Shown: positions 10,565 through 24,150, counted from the first letter of the stretch. The stretch is DNA of 64,000 nucleotides from Biscogniauxia marginata (GCA_022695795.1 MU404128.1:124001-188000), one strand, 5' to 3'. Numbers and translations: made by a program. Notes: generated by a model from the sequence alone, not told the origin.

Positions 10565-13075
10565 TGTCTCGGTCCTGAAAAATTTTATCTGCTTTTTCGC
10601 GTTTTTGGATTCTGGAGGAATAATATGGGTAATATGGTTTGTTACCGTGTGATGGATACATGCATAGGTAGGCTGGGTAATACCTTACTCCTATGTCTGT
10701 CAAGGGGCGTTCCTGGCTTGATGTGGGCGCGACTTGAGAGTTTGTACTTGGGGGGGGGAGGAGGGCAAATCCTAAGCTGGCGAGCACGAGGAAAGAAAAG
10801 AAAAGGCGAAGATAAACCTACCTAGTGTATATCCTGCGTTGTGGAATGCTAGGTGCCTTCCCGCGGGAGTCATTGTTGTGATATTGATTGTGTGTCGGGG
10901 AGGGTTAGAAGCGGCGAGGAGAATTGCAGGTACGGTGTAGTGTTGGTCGACAGGAAACAAGGAGGTTTATTGCATGTAAAAATAATTACCTTACTGCTCT
11001 GGGGGGGTTGTCTTTAGATCTAGCTCTTTGAGCAATAAACTATCATATCACCTCACTCGAAGGTTTCATATCATGACATGGGTTCTCGAGAGAAGGCGGA
11101 AGAGTGTACCATTTTTGGGGGGGGTCTGTGGTCGAGAACTTGCCCTAGGTTTTATATTTCATGTTACCCCGGACATAAGACCGGCATACCGGGAATTCTG
11201 CAGCTTCCTTATATATATGGGATAGCGACTTTCCATGTAAGTTTGCTGTCTAGAGTCTATCTAGGAGTGAGGTTATCGTGACCTGGCCTTGAGGCAGGTG
11301 AGAACCAAGTTGTGCAAGAGTGAATGCAAGGCAAAAAAAAAAAAGGCCGCTTGACAGAGTATCTCTAGCTCTAGCTCTTCGCATCACAACAATGATTTCC
11401 CCTATTATTGGAGATATGCATCTTAACAGTGACTTCTACTTGGCAGCGGAAATCTTTGAATGGTCGATTGTATATGCCTACCTACTTATTGTCGAGGATG
11501 TGGTTCTGCGCACAACAGATCGAGAGTGGTGGGTGTGTAGGATCACTATTAGACTGAGAATACTCGCTAGATAGCCCTCCTCCTGATCTTTGGAGTGTGT
11601 ACGATTGACTCTTATATATCCAATTTAGTGTGGATATTATCCTTCAAGTCCCTTCGGCCTTGAATTGATCTTTCCGGCCCCTGTCACATATACAATCTGC
11701 GAGTATCGTTAGAGAGCAGGTATGGAGTTGCTTACGATCTTGAAGGAGACACTGATGAGGCCCTATGGGAAAACACATTAATACACAATTAAACAGTTGG
11801 GGTTAGTTCTATTTTATCTTCATTCCTCTGGAGAGCAATGTAAGTGATCGTTGACACTTGGGGGCCATGGCTTATCCCATCTTCGTATTCTTCGTTGATC
11901 ATGGGGTCGATTAGCTAGGGCTACGATGCTGAGATACGATAGATGATAGTATTACTTTTGCGCAAAGATCTAGAACTAGAGATACGTGTCCAAGCAACCC
12001 TTTGCCTTTCAACCGCTCCTTCGTTTTTTTCAATCACCCTTTGCACAACTCGTTTCCCACCGCTATAAGCCTCCGCTAATACATGCCATAGTTAGCTAAG
12101 TACTACCTCAAGTATAGGAAAGAGTGTAGCGAGAGCGAGCGAAGGTAACAAAAAAGCTAGTCGGGACTAGTCGAGCGTCGTGACAAGGCTGTTCAATCCT
12201 GAAATGGGAGACAGGGTGCGTGGAATAGCCTATACACAATAGTAACTAGATATTTATTTATTTATTCCAGAGCTCTCTATCTATAGCCTCCTTTCCCCCT
12301 CATAACTCGCCCGTACAAAACTCAACCCATGTACCCTACCTACGAGGCTCCTCCTAAAACCCATCAGGAATATTAGCGAGAATATCTCTCCTCCGTCTCC
12401 TCCCCCGAGTCCATTATTCCAATCAGGAAAAGCGTTGGTCACGCTACCTGTCATTGTATTTCGGCGGCAATACTTGTAATATAATCGCTCTATAACGGTT
12501 GACATAAGAATGCTTGCAATAGTACGGTGGTCGTGACTGTATTTATGGCCTTTATTACCGAAGAATATATAGCCGGAAGCGAGTGATGTCGCTGTGTGTA
12601 GTGTGTAAGAGACGAATCTATTTTTACACGTTTTCTCGCAGCAACAGCGGGGATTGCCTAATATTCCGGATCTCGATATCTTAGTATTCGGAGGAGTTGG
12701 ATGGCTCGGTAGTTGAGGAGGAGGAGTAGTGGTACTGAGAGAGGGACGGTACGGTAGCCGGAGGCTAGGGGACGCGAGTCGTAATTGTTGATGTCCGCAG
12801 GATCTATTATTCGTACCGTTAGAATTAAGAATCCCACTATGCTTTTCATGAATATCACAGAAAGGTCTCAAAACGTAGTATGATGTAGTACAATGCGATG
12901 CTCACCGTCGAGTTGATGCTTGATATGGAAACGCCTCTGCTGGAGAAGGCCCATGGTATAGGCTAAGGTATAGTTAATCATCACCCCCAGAGAATAATCC
13001 GGATGAACCAGGGCACATTCCGTCACGCTTCGTTTGCGAGTCTACTGATGCCAATTTCGACTTAAGTAAGGCGTA

Positions 13076-13437
13076 CTAAGTGCTGAAAGTACACTCGCGA
13101 ATAGCCTCAGCCAAAGAATAGTTTTCGGGGTTCGAGTTCGTCCTTTTCGCTCGCCAGTGCTCCGGTATTTTGTCGATGTCCTTTTCCCTGGGCAAGTACT
13201 CGGGCATATGTTTTTCTAACGCATTGAGCATGTTGTTGACTTCGTATAAAGCTTTTTAGAGTATTTCTCGCGTATCCGGGCTCCTTTGCTGGCGAGAGGG
13301 TTTGTTTATAGCAAGGAGGGACTCTATAGGTGCATGTTTAGTTAGTGCCTGGCAACAAACCGTATCGTATGTGTAGATCTCTTGTCCACAGAAATGGCGA
13401 GACATTATATTTAGGACTTTTGTGATGAATTTTGCTC
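13076..13437 (-). pseudogene. decayed reading frame of unknown family with one in-frame stop
   Basis: On the minus strand a frame with strongly protein-like composition runs from an ATG at 13405 to a TAG at 13076-13078. It is interrupted by a single TAA at codon 50 (13256-13258). Visible segments include MSRHFCGQEIYTYDTVCC, KPSRQQRSPDTREIL before the stop, and EKHMPEYLPREKDIDKIPEHW and NYSLAEAIRECT after it. The frame stays open upstream to about 13437, where ctaaac...ccag resembles a branch point and acceptor. This could be the last exon of a larger dead gene. A CAA-to-TAA change, which RIP mutation can produce, would explain the stop. I do not recognise the family. No GT donor flanks the stop, so an intron does not easily rescue it. 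Confidence 0.45.
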
Positions 13438-16400
13438 CTGGTTATGGTCTGTTTAGATTTCCTGGGGATAGATATTCTTAGTATGGGTACAGAAGCCCCG
13501 GGGCCTAGACTTGACCTGTCAGATCTTTGTCGACGTGTGCTCGACTACAAGCTGGAAACCCAGGTGACTAATCGACTCCACTTGCATGGCTCGGAGCAGG
13601 TGTGAAGATACTCATATATGCTAATATTGCGATAATCTTAATACTCCGTCCATGCTGGACAGCTGCTCAAGACTGATCGTACGAGTTGCCAACACGAGAT
13701 AAACCCCCAACCCATGGTGCGATATTGTAATTGTATCTGTTATAAACACGATTGTCCAGACGCGAGCCTCCTTAAGACTAGACCATAGGATGTGCTGTGT
13801 GGACTTCGCGTACGGATCAACTCTATTATCGAGCTTTTTATGGGGTTCTTGGTTTTCCCCAGGAGAATAGCCATAGCCAATATCTGTTTCCTGGACAGAG
13901 ATCCAAGTAGTTGTAAAAGGTTGTCAATATTGCATACAATGGGGTAATGGCGGCGACAAGCCAAGAAGTGACGCCCCGTTCCATTATGCATTATCGCATT
14001 TGATATCCTGCTGACAATAATATTGACCTCTCGTCATGCGATCTCTTGAATACGCTTCACTGACTATATCCGTATTTAGGATATGGTAGTGGGATCTCTG
14101 CGAATATAACTTTCATTTTTCGATATGGTTTGTTCTCTGGGCGTCTTGAAAAAACGGGAGTAGTCAGTGCGAGAGTGGGCAAAGGCCTCTGGAGTGCACA
14201 GCCAACCCTTACTTTTGCATTGCGCCAACGTAGACGAGAGGCCAAATAACTATAGCCAACGCTAATATCACAACGATAGTATGGATAATTCGTTTGAACG
14301 GTAAATATCTAGTACCTTATACGTGCAGTTGTTGGGTTGCACGCGGAAGGACTAATATAAAATGAAGATAGGTAGTTACCTTGTAGTTACCTGCCTACTT
14401 ATACAACATTACACATTTACACACACAATCCATATTCCAGTTGACAAGGACTGTCGGAGAAAGGATATGATCTCGGAACTCGAGGCCTAGTTCAAGATAA
14501 CTCCGTGTGATGAAGATATCCCCAGTCGAGTATTTTGTCTTTTTGTTCCTCCTGTGGTCCCTTGAATGTCACCTCCCTGATATTTGCTTAGACAAGTCCA
14601 TGCTTTACAAGGGATGCTCTATATAAACTCGCTTAACAAGACGGACTAGCTAACACTATGACCAATAATTTCGAGGCCGGCCTACAAGGCTCACCCCAAT
14701 GTTGCGACCCTAAACGCGAGCAAAGAAACATCGGTCGCAGAGCTAAATTAACAGCTTCCAACATAGCTAAAGCTCCTGACTAGCCTAAATTACCAGGTTT
14801 TTGCTATGTTTTGTGGGAAGTGCCTACTTCTGTAGGCAAAGGGGTTAATGTCGAGGAGGAAATAGGACCCTTGGCGACCATCATTTCTACACGTAACCCT
14901 GGCAGATCGGTCATACATACTCTGACGCGGAAGGCTATTCCCAAAGAGACATAAGAGATGTTGTAGGAGTGGTCGCAAAAGTGATTTTAGGTGAACCCTG
15001 AGGATATTAATAGAGAGAAAATTGGGCAGTTTAACATCGGGAATATTTCTATAGGCCAGTAGGAGGGAAACGGCAGCGCTGCATCCAAGCCATCGACAAG
15101 AGCAAACATGAACTAGGAGAGTTGATTCTGATGCAATTGATTGCCGAGTGTGAAGTATTGTTTTGCTGTGAGTTGTAATTGTGAATTCTTACGTTACAAA
15201 TCCCCCATCCTTCATACCTTGATCTGTCTTCAATGATGTTTGTCTGATCAGTCAACACGCCCTGTAACTTACCGATGTGACCCCCTGTGGCCAACCTTGG
15301 TATGGCAATATTAACCCTGTTACGAATAGTCCTCCATAGTGACATCGGCAGTTAGCCCTTTTGAGATTTGGGCAGCTCGTCGAGACGTAAGTCAACGAGA
15401 ACTCTATTGCAAGGTCTCTTTGCCCAACATCTGATTCTGCTGCCCGAGAGCTGCGACCCCAAGGTGGCAACTCTATAGATTTCGGAGCAGCCCCTTGGCG
15501 AAGTCTGGGTGAGAAAATCTGCCAGCCAGATATCTTGCTGCCGCGACGCGCTAGCCGATTGAAAAATGTCCGTGTTGTCGAGCTAACGGAGCCGGACTCC
15601 TTGCCGTGCGTATTCGCCTTATTATAGCCTCACGGGACTATCGAAATCGACTTCAGCCTAGATGAAGGTTCGTTGTAGGTGCGCCGACGAGAACCTGACA
15701 TTTAATGCAGGTAGTCTTCGCTTGGCCTAAACACTCCCCGGCTGGTAGCACGATGCCTAACACTAATCGAGCGTTGATGAGGAGTGCTCGATGGGCAGAG
15801 CTCTGAGATGTGCCCACCGCTTGGGCACCTATAAGACGATTCCAATTTTTCTTCAAGAGAAAAATTTCTGATAGTGTCAAGGGCTCATCCAATGGAGTCC
15901 TTAGGAAGTCAGGGGGCCGTGGGGGGGGGGTTTATGAACTGTTTATCCCTAAGCTGAAAGCTATCCTTGGGGCAAGTATAGGTCGGGCACTTCCGTCCAA
16001 AATAGACGCGCCACAGGAATGCCAGTCTTGCCCTAGCCTGTGATGAACCCGGAAATGGGAGGCTGATAGGCTGTCGTAATCGATACTAGACTTGGCAGCC
16101 TGTCGAGAGGCATGGCCCGAGTGGATCATATGTATGTACGTAGATACTCACATGTTAACACAGCTGTGGATCATGAGTTGAGTGGATATGCATATGTGTG
16201 GAGATGCTGGCATGGGGTTATACATGTCCTTTAGGCTTTAGTGTCGGAAAGCTGGGCTATTAGCACGTGGTAGATAGAACTGAGCATTTACTTCCCCGCA
16301 GATGCGATTCACTTCATGGCTTGTCGTGCTTATAGTAATCTTACCCTCGCGTGGTGTTTCGGTTTGAGTCCGCCGTTCATAGTTATAGAAGTACACTACC

Positions 16401-17888
16401 AATACCTAGCTGGTGATAGACTGGAGGGATTGTTTTCAGACCTGCATCCTATAGATCTATCCGACTGAGCGTTGGGGTTTATAGCAGTTTCAAGACACTC
16501 GAGTCTCGTTCATCTGATGCAAAAACGACTTGTCTCTTCTCCACCAGAATAGCTAACGCTGTATGTAAGTCAATCTCACGCCATTATTATCCTGGCATTT
16601 TGGTTCCCGGCTTTATCTAGTTCCACTTAAACACATGGTGTGGCGGAAGTCATAGTCTAGTTCACCTACGGCAAAGACAACAATACTGATACTGTCCTTG
16701 GGAATGAATACGTATTAGTGCTTCCTGGGATTGGTAAATGGTTCAGTGGGATGGGCTACTCGGGAACTCCCGAATTAGCAAAAGGGGATCAATAGGGCAT
16801 CATGTTGTAGGCCAGACTCGGCCTTCTTGCGCATTGACAAACTCATCAAAGTCTAGTGTAGAGCAGATGGCGTTAGTGAACTGACAAGACGCGAAGTTCT
16901 TTGATGATTAATACTGTTCAATAGTTACATGCTGTGGGTACGGGTCCTGTTGTATTGTCAAGTTTAGATGGATTTGACCCTTGTTCGCGGGTGGGTTCTG
17001 ATCGCGGAGAGCGCTTACTTTTTATGCTTTACTATAGTGTATTTAGGACCGCCTACTCACGACGTTAAGGAAGGCTCACCTATCATGTCTCGAGCTCGGT
17101 GCCCGAATTGGTAATCCGGTGCGCTGCCAGAACACAAGTCCTCCGTTGCTTAAGTACGTATAGCCCGGAATATATATAGGCTGGGCGAATATTCAAATGT
17201 ACGGAGTACATGTACCTCTACCTTAGGTAGTCAGTCATTACCGATAAGGTGGGCCTTCTCATCTGCTTAACATCTATCCGTCCTTGCCGTCTTATTGATG
17301 TACATAAGCCTTGAATGTTTTATTTTGGCTCTGTCAAGCCTAGTCAAGCCCATCCGTTGAAACACGCCTCATCCGCATCTGAAGTCAGGGATAAGGCCCC
17401 CTGTCGTATCTATCCACCAGCCATGACTGGCCAGTCAAGCACCGCCGAGGAAGACCCTTGCCGTGACATTACAAGGTAAACCCTACTTCCGCAGAACCAA
17501 GCTGCAGCCCCCACGACGTCAAAAGACACGGGTTTGGGCTATCGCAATACTGTACCTGATAGTGTCGTTGTCACGTGGCTTGTCTTCTCTAGCTCAGCCG
17601 TTTTAACTACGAATGTTGAATTTGAGCGACTCCTTAATTATGATTATTTTTAAACCACTGATACTGAAGTGTCTTCAAGCGAATGTCAATGTTTTGTATC
17701 AATTAATGAGCGTAATCCTGTCGTCAACCTGCTATTCTGTTGCTGAAGCCCGTCATATCCCACTGGTCCATTGCCTAATCTACCTAACTATTCTCTTAGT
17801 GACAATTTGATCCGAATCCCGTCCTATTTCCGTTGAGTCCCTTCATGTATTCTGAGCTGTAAACCTCGTGTATAGGTTCCGCATATTC
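13438..17888. other. gene-poor island, centre-left
   Basis: No intact gene. A G run lies at about 15917-15926. On the minus strand around 15.65-15.89 kb there is a weak helicase/AAA-like string (CQVLVGAPTTN), broken by stops on both sides and not good enough to call. The rest is short random frames. Confidence 0.5.
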
Positions 17889-18296
17889 TTAGTACTTCGT
17901 CGCCGGAATGGGTGCGCCAGGAGTGGCACTGGTCGTCATGACCGCCGGAACTTGCGGTTGCTGGTTCGCTTTGTACCTAAGGGTGCAATAGTTACCAGCT
18001 TCGCCGGTGTTGACGATCTCCATTAGAGTGTAGTGTAGCACTCCATCTTCAACTTGGGGAACGCATATTTCCTGCGATAATCCCCACGTTGGAGCCTCGG
18101 AGACCGTACTTTCGATCTCTCGTCCCTCCGCCTAGGCACGTCACAGTTAGCCATCAAGTCAACAATAGAGACATGTTTCCCCAACACTTACGGCACAGCT
18201 CTGGCAAGGAGTGTTGTTGACATAAACCCAATTTGGGCAGTTATGGGTGTAGAAGTATTTGCATCGGTATCTAAAGAAACCACCGCTTCCGCTCAT
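17889..18296 (-). CDS. small conserved Cys-rich fungal protein, function unknown
   Basis: Two exons on the minus strand (18192-18296 and 17889-18131) are separated by a 60-nt intron with gtaagt donor and cctag acceptor, giving 115 residues. Exon 1 encodes MSGSGGFFRYRCKYFYTHNC followed by PNWVYVNNTPCQSCA. Exon 2 begins AEGREIEST and ends TTSATPGAPIPATKY. Cys residues cluster in the first 35 residues (Cys12, Cys20, Cys31 and Cys34), like a compact metal or disulfide site. No signal peptide is visible, so it is probably intracellular. I remember closely similar short fungal proteins beginning MSGSGGF(Y/F)KYRCKY, annotated only as hypothetical. Phase and splice signals agree perfectly. It stands alone inside a gene-poor island, which makes its intactness notable. 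Confidence 0.75.
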
Positions 18297-21200
18297 GGTG
18301 AATGGATAGATGGCCTGAGAGGATTTAAGAAGATATGATAGAATAGTGATAGCTCTATAGAAGCTAATGGGCAATGATAAAAGTAGCAGTAGATGAGACT
18401 GTCCGCTGACAGCCAAGCGGCGGAGGTTTACTGTAAGGACGAAAGGGTCCGAAACAGCCAAAGGAGGAAGTTGACTAGCTCGTACGAGAAGAACCCAAGT
18501 TGACTTTTGCTACAAGGATTATCGAGTTCGAGATCGACCCCAGGATATGGACGACGGCAGCGTGCCTATTTATGTCTTTGGGGACAGAAACTACGTGACT
18601 TACACGGGCAAGGATGAGTCTTGCCTCTTTAGTGTCCAGGAAACGATGGCAAAAAGGGTTACATGATGAAGCGCATATTCTACTCCATTGACCAGAGAAA
18701 CACAAAGCATTACGTGGTTGGATGTATTCTACAGGAAGCGAGGTCATACTGCTGTTCGAAGCGCAGTCTGCCATGAGACTTGAGTTTTCCGAACCCCAAT
18801 GCCAGACCCCTGCCGTGCGTCAATAGAGATCCTGTCGCGACCAGGGTTGCAAAGTGGATCCTTCATGTAAGTTTTCGGGTGAGGGAGCACAGCGATCACC
18901 GCATAGAATTACTTGTCACTCTTGGAAGCCACAATATGGTCATCACGCCGTAGAAATGGACGTGTTCTCCTAGCACCGCATACGCCTGGCAGGCTTGATG
19001 AATATGTGTACACTACTATATTCGGCTGACAATTGATGAATTCTATTTCGTCCAAGCAGGGGTCGTCGGCGTCGGCCCTCGCTCCAGACTTTCAGTGGTT
19101 CATCCTTCTATAACATGAGTCCGGAAACGAGCGCGGTTGGGAAAATCACGGAACCGCCTAGACGTCAACCGCGTTTCTACTCCCGTCACTGCCCATGGAA
19201 CGTAACCTTGGCATGAATGAAGGCTGCAGCCCATCTGAAGAAAAGCTTGACGGTTTGTCAACTCGAAGGCAAAAGCAGATATGCAACTCCCGATACAGAA
19301 TGAGTGGAGACAAATATGATTTCTGATATTTTCAAATAGCCACGAGTGCGGTCGCCAACCAGCTGTGTCATCACTTTTATCATGCTCGCGCGTCTGGGCG
19401 CCACTCAAACGGGAATCATCTGTACATTATGCACTTAAGTACACTGCAAAAGAAATATATTCTGCGCATGTACGGGCCGTTGCGATTACTACACCATGCC
19501 GAAGTGACAGCATCAGGTCATCGGAGTCCGGATACTGGACACATAGTAGAAGTGAGATGGACGGATTTTCATTTTCTCCATCTTCGTCTACCGGTCTATT
19601 GTTGCATCTGAAAATCTGAAATGCTGCTTAAGAGACTCCCGATAAGAATATCAAGAGCGACTCAAATAATCTCTAATCTTCTCTCTACCCTTTGTCTAAC
19701 AGGTCCCATAAGGAGAGAGCGTACTGTAGCACTCGCCACCGGCCCCCTATACTACCCACACCTGGTAGGTAGTACCTTGGGGGGAAAACCCCTTGCCTGT
19801 CATACGAATAACCCTGAATGAGGCTGAAAAAGACGGGAGTAGGCGAGTAGACCGCTCATCATTAGCGCGGGGTCGGTTCCTGCCTACAGTAATCCTGCAG
19901 GTCAAAAAAGGGGGGGGAAGAGAAGAACAAATCCTTCGATGGTGGAGGGTATCTCTAAAATGAGCGGGAGGGTAGTGCAGCCGCGGGCCCTTGCTGACGT
20001 TTGCCGGGTACTGGCCCGCCGAACGCCCCCCTTAAACAATTCTCCGCGGCTCAATGACAGGGGTGACCCCTTGGAAGACTTTATTCGTCTATCCCACACC
20101 AAACAAGTCCCGCCAGCAACATCACATTTCGCATCACCTTCGTGTTCTAGCCTTGCGTGTACGTGCTACACGAGGCTTATGTGGCTGTCGGCAAACGGTC
20201 ACGATCCTTCTTCCACCAGCTTCAGGAGGGCAATATGTATGCATGTCAAACCTGCCTATCTGGGCAACTATAGGATGTCTAAGCTTCTCGTAAAGAGCAG
20301 ACCATTCCAACGCACGATCCCCTGCATCTTACATATGACTCGTGTCACGTCAAACCGGCATACGCGGGGATCTAGCTCTTTTGTGGCTTCAGGAGGCATC
20401 TTTTATTCACCCATAAAATCTCAATGGAGAATCTGGATCCGTCCCTTCGAGGACGACGACGGGCTTTGCAAGCCCCCTCCCCCCTCATCTTGCTGCATTA
20501 GACCGCCATCACAGACTGTAAGGCGGCCTTACTCATCTACCAAAGTGCAGATCTGTAGCCTGGCAACGCGAGGTTGACATTCAATGTTGTGAGATTTCAC
20601 AACTACATTCCATCGCGGAGCCGACGCCAACCGCTTAGAAGTGCACTTACGTAGAGGTTTGTAAGTTTGTTTTGCTTCTGATCGTGGAACTCGCAGGCCT
20701 CGACGAAAATTTCCCTATGCACCTCCCCCCCTGATTCCCCAACAGTTAGCCAAGCTGCAGTTTTACTACATGTAATGCGCATCATAGCTACTTTTCATTT
20801 GAGAAGCTTGAGCTCACAACTTCACAGTGTATTAATTTTAAACCGATTGGAACGGGTACTATGCGTTATGTGCCCGGATCATCGACTTGCAGGTGAAATC
20901 GACGGTATTAAGGCGATCCGAGATCTATGATCTCGGGTTGAAACAGTGATGGTCTTTCAGGCCTTGTGCGTCCGGCTTATTTCATACATGGAAGTTGGAA
21001 GCTACCTGGACTTGTACCTCGGGGAGCCTCTTCTATCTCCTAAGCTTTCATTACAAGGCCCTGTCAACTAGGCCTTGGTTTCACGGCAGGGTGATTGACA
21101 TGGATTCGTACTCTCAGTAACGATCTCTAGGCCCATCCTCACGCAAATCCTATCTGGAGTGTTATTACAGAAAATGGCATGTGCAATTTTTGAGTCAACT

Positions 21201-23699
21201 ACCCTGCGGAGGGCTCTGGTCAAAGAGATTGCATGCGCCATGACATGTCTACCCGAGCTAGCTACTAATGCCACCAACGTCTTCCCAGTCCGATGGGGGC
21301 TATTACCCGTTTTAGGGGGAACAGCCGCCCTGAGCATGCCCATATCCACACGCAGGGAAGTGATCAGAAGCGAGAACGGCGGGAATTCGATTTGTTACGC
21401 CTACCTAACAACAAAGCCCGATGTCTTATCGACATGACTCAAGTGCACTGCGGGTTACCGTCATGGAATTAGTAAGAAAGATGGATAGGTGACGTTCAAC
21501 TGGCCTTGACCAGGATCAAGAACTGATATTCAAACATCCGGAACAAGACCCCAGGCCAAAACCAGACGGACAAGTGCCGGAATGATCTATCAACCCCGAA
21601 AGCCTACAATCAGCAAACGTGGCCATTTCTCAATACTGCCACTAATATCACGAGAAGCATGTTTGCTGTTACAACATCCAATGCCGCCAAACGCCCTCGT
21701 CTACTTGAATGAAAAATGGCGTCCTATCCGACGAGCCTGTCGTGGTCTGCATAATTATGGAGTATCGATGAAATGCACACTACATACATGCCAGGCCTCG
21801 AGCCGAGCTCTGGAACTCGCGGGATGTCCTGGTTTCGGTATAATGCCACAATCAAGTTTACTCACGCGTCTCAGCGCCACTTACTTTGACAGTGCGCTTA
21901 TCCGAGTCTTATACCCAGTGTATCGGATCTGGTCCGGCCATTATGCAACGGTAGCTCTCCAAGACCCGAGTTAATGAGCTCATGAAATCCAGAGACCTTG
22001 TAAAAGCTTACCTAATATTCCCCTAGGAAACGGATGTCTTTGACTCTATTAAACTAACTACCTAGTGTATTGTGTTGTGAAGCTGACTCGGCAAGCTTAG
22101 TCCCAGATCATTAATTCGACCAAGATTTCTACAAAGATTTGGTACCGTTCACTTGATCACGGTTGACGTGTAGGGAACAAGATCGTTCCCTTACACTCAA
22201 CGCCGACATGTCACATATTCGCATAGAATCTACTAGAACGGACATATTTTAGTCCTCATATCTACTTGTATGTATCATTGTGTCATAGATCGTCTCCTAT
22301 AATAGTAAAATTGTGTAATAATATTGCGTGGTGCTCCAGTCTTAATGGCCGATCTTTGCCTTCTTCTTCCTAACCAAGACCCTTAGTCAGAGTTCAGGTC
22401 ATCTGTCTTCACTGATACCTACCTATACTTCCATTGCATTCCCGTTCTTCGAGAAGAAGAGAGAAAAAAAATAAAAGAAAAGCGGGCTCCTCCAGAGCTT
22501 TCTCCGCCTAGACCATGAGGCTATGGTTGCTGAGTTATCCTATGCAGCATGTGAATATCAAGTACTAGAAGAATGTGACAGTATGGACTTCCCAGGTGGT
22601 AGTGAGGCTTGGGGAAACACCACATTCAACTCGCATAATTAGTCTCAGATTCACATATGCACAAGAAGCCTTCCACTAGGATTGTTACGGATGTGAGTGT
22701 GCTACTACTGTAACCTGTTGTGCAACGGCTTTCCCGCCCCCCCAACGAGTTGGCACCATCCAACGTTTGTCAACTAACCACTAGGAGCCTCCCTGGACCT
22801 ATATTTACTCACAGTAGGATCGAGTTATCGTCATGCATTACAGCTCGGCGGCCAATGACTACATATACCCATGCGTCATGCGGCTAGTTCAAAGTAGAGA
22901 AGTCATGTACCCCCACTAGAATCCGGGTGGCTTAGGAGAATATGTGGTACAGGCTTTGGTTCTTGCTTCAGGTGTTATTATAATATATTATTTTGTAGCC
23001 ACGCGGAGACGGGGGGAGGATTAACAAGCCCATTTCGATGTTCCGAATTGCCCACGCTGCTCTGAATTTCACACTCTTTTCTTTTCCCCGGGCTCGATAC
23101 CACCCAAGTTCCTTGTCACGCCACCCGAGCCAATGGACTCACAACTTGCGGAGTATGAATTTCCACGTGTGAAGACGCGTGACTGATGATCAGATGCGCA
23201 AAAGACGTTCTGCTTCGGCCGATTTGTCACTGTACGATGGGGAAACGGGGAGCTACGCCAACTCAGGAATAGGCCGACGATTCCCTGCCGTACAACTGCC
23301 GGCGCTAGGATATCATGAGGGTTCTCCGCGAAGAATCTCCGTATTCATATGCATTATCATATCCCCCTCGATATTTAATCATCTATCATCTGCAGAGAGT
23401 TGCTACGACATCGCCTCGTTCTCTTGTTGGTAGGCAAAGGGCGGCTTTGGATTTTCCGGCGGTTACAATGCAGAAGCCCATGGTGCTCTTCCGACATGAT
23501 AATATCGAGAGTTTCTGAGAAATGATACAGATTTTTCCCTTCGTCACCTTCAGGATAGACTTGTTGGCTGTATCGAGTGGACAGTAGGATAAGCCTCAAA
23601 ATACCATGGTTCCATTATCTGCGGCTCTAGTGATGCGAGGTAAATGTGCTCGTCACATACTCACGTCGAAATCCAATCTAATATTCTTGTACATCTTAT
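18297..23699. other. gene-poor island, centre-right
   Basis: No intact gene. Open frames such as 19939-20577 (plus) and 21582-21974 (plus) have unstructured, shuffled-looking composition. A short exon-like stretch on the minus strand near 20650-20785 (LTVGESGGEVHREIFVEACE, then gtaagt) may be a relic, but I cannot place it. Confidence 0.5.
22160..22202. repeat. imperfect inverted repeat (hairpin-forming)
   Basis: Two arms of about 18 bases (22160-22178 and 22185-22202), containing GGGAAC and GTTCCC around a six-base loop AAGATC, pair with one-base offsets. Could be a hairpin or the join of two element ends. Confidence 0.5.
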
Positions 23700-24150
23700 G
23701 ATCGGACAAGTCATCATAGAAACTTCTCAATTTCCGTAAATGGCAAGATCCGAGAGTTGCCGGCGATCTTCTTAGTACTCATCTTGATCACAGATCTGAT
23801 GTCTTGAGAAATCTCGATCTGTCTATCTGGCCCCTATTCTGATACCACTTGGTCAAGTTTCTCTGTGAGAGACGAGATAGACTTTATAGCGAGATATTCT
23901 ACTCAGTTGTCTTCAGAATACCACTTTCAGGGGGCTGCCGATTCGCGCCCGCGACCAATCCAATCAAGATAGCCAAGTAAACGGGTTTCCTAAAGAAGAA
24001 CACATTATAGCCCCGAAGAAGTAGGCAGCGAAATCTAATAGCGGAGTTTGAACCCTAATAGCGACAATTAAAGCCCAATGTGGATAGCCAAGTCTGTCAA
24101 GCATACCTGTCATCCCATCTCCGTTACAGCATGCATGGCTAATGCGCGAA
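23700..24150 (-). mobile_element. probable relic of a Ty1/copia LTR retrotransposon (5' LTR end, PBS, start of gag)
   Basis: Read on the minus strand, an LTR-like segment with a TATAAAG box (near 23880-23890) ends in CTTGACCA. Two bases later comes TGGTATCAGA (23838-23847), a common copia primer-binding-site string. About 55 bases on, an ATG (23782) opens MSTKKIAGNSRILPFTEIEK, which resembles copia gag N-termini, and then runs into stops. No matching second LTR and no reverse transcriptase could be found by eye, so this is at best a truncated copy. The tRNA matching this PBS in the host is unknown to me. Confidence 0.35.

Larger units (their letters stand above)
9930..13075. other. left part of gene-poor island
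   Basis: No gene supported. Contains a 13-bp tandem repeat just after the App1-like gene, a CT microsatellite (10541-10564), several homopolymer G runs (about 10751-10759, 11001-11007, 11119-11126) and TAGG/CCTA motifs. The largest open frame (12281-12871, minus) has no domain-like composition. Confidence 0.55.

Noticed and set aside
12281..12871. 196-codon open frame on the minus strand
   Set aside because: Composition looks random and no motif is recognisable.
15653..15892. Helicase/AAA-like string CQVLVGAPTTN on the minus strand
   Set aside because: Single short resemblance to a helicase motif, with stops nearby and no neighbouring motifs in any frame; too weak to call a relic.
17095..17160. 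tRNA-like stretch near GGTGCCCGAATTGGTAATCC
   Set aside because: No B-box sequence and no cloverleaf or anticodon arm could be drawn.
19939..20577. 212-codon open frame on the plus strand in the gene-poor island
   Set aside because: No domain, shuffled-looking composition rich in Ser/Arg/Pro/Cys, no supporting splice structure; probably chance in a locally GC-richer stretch.
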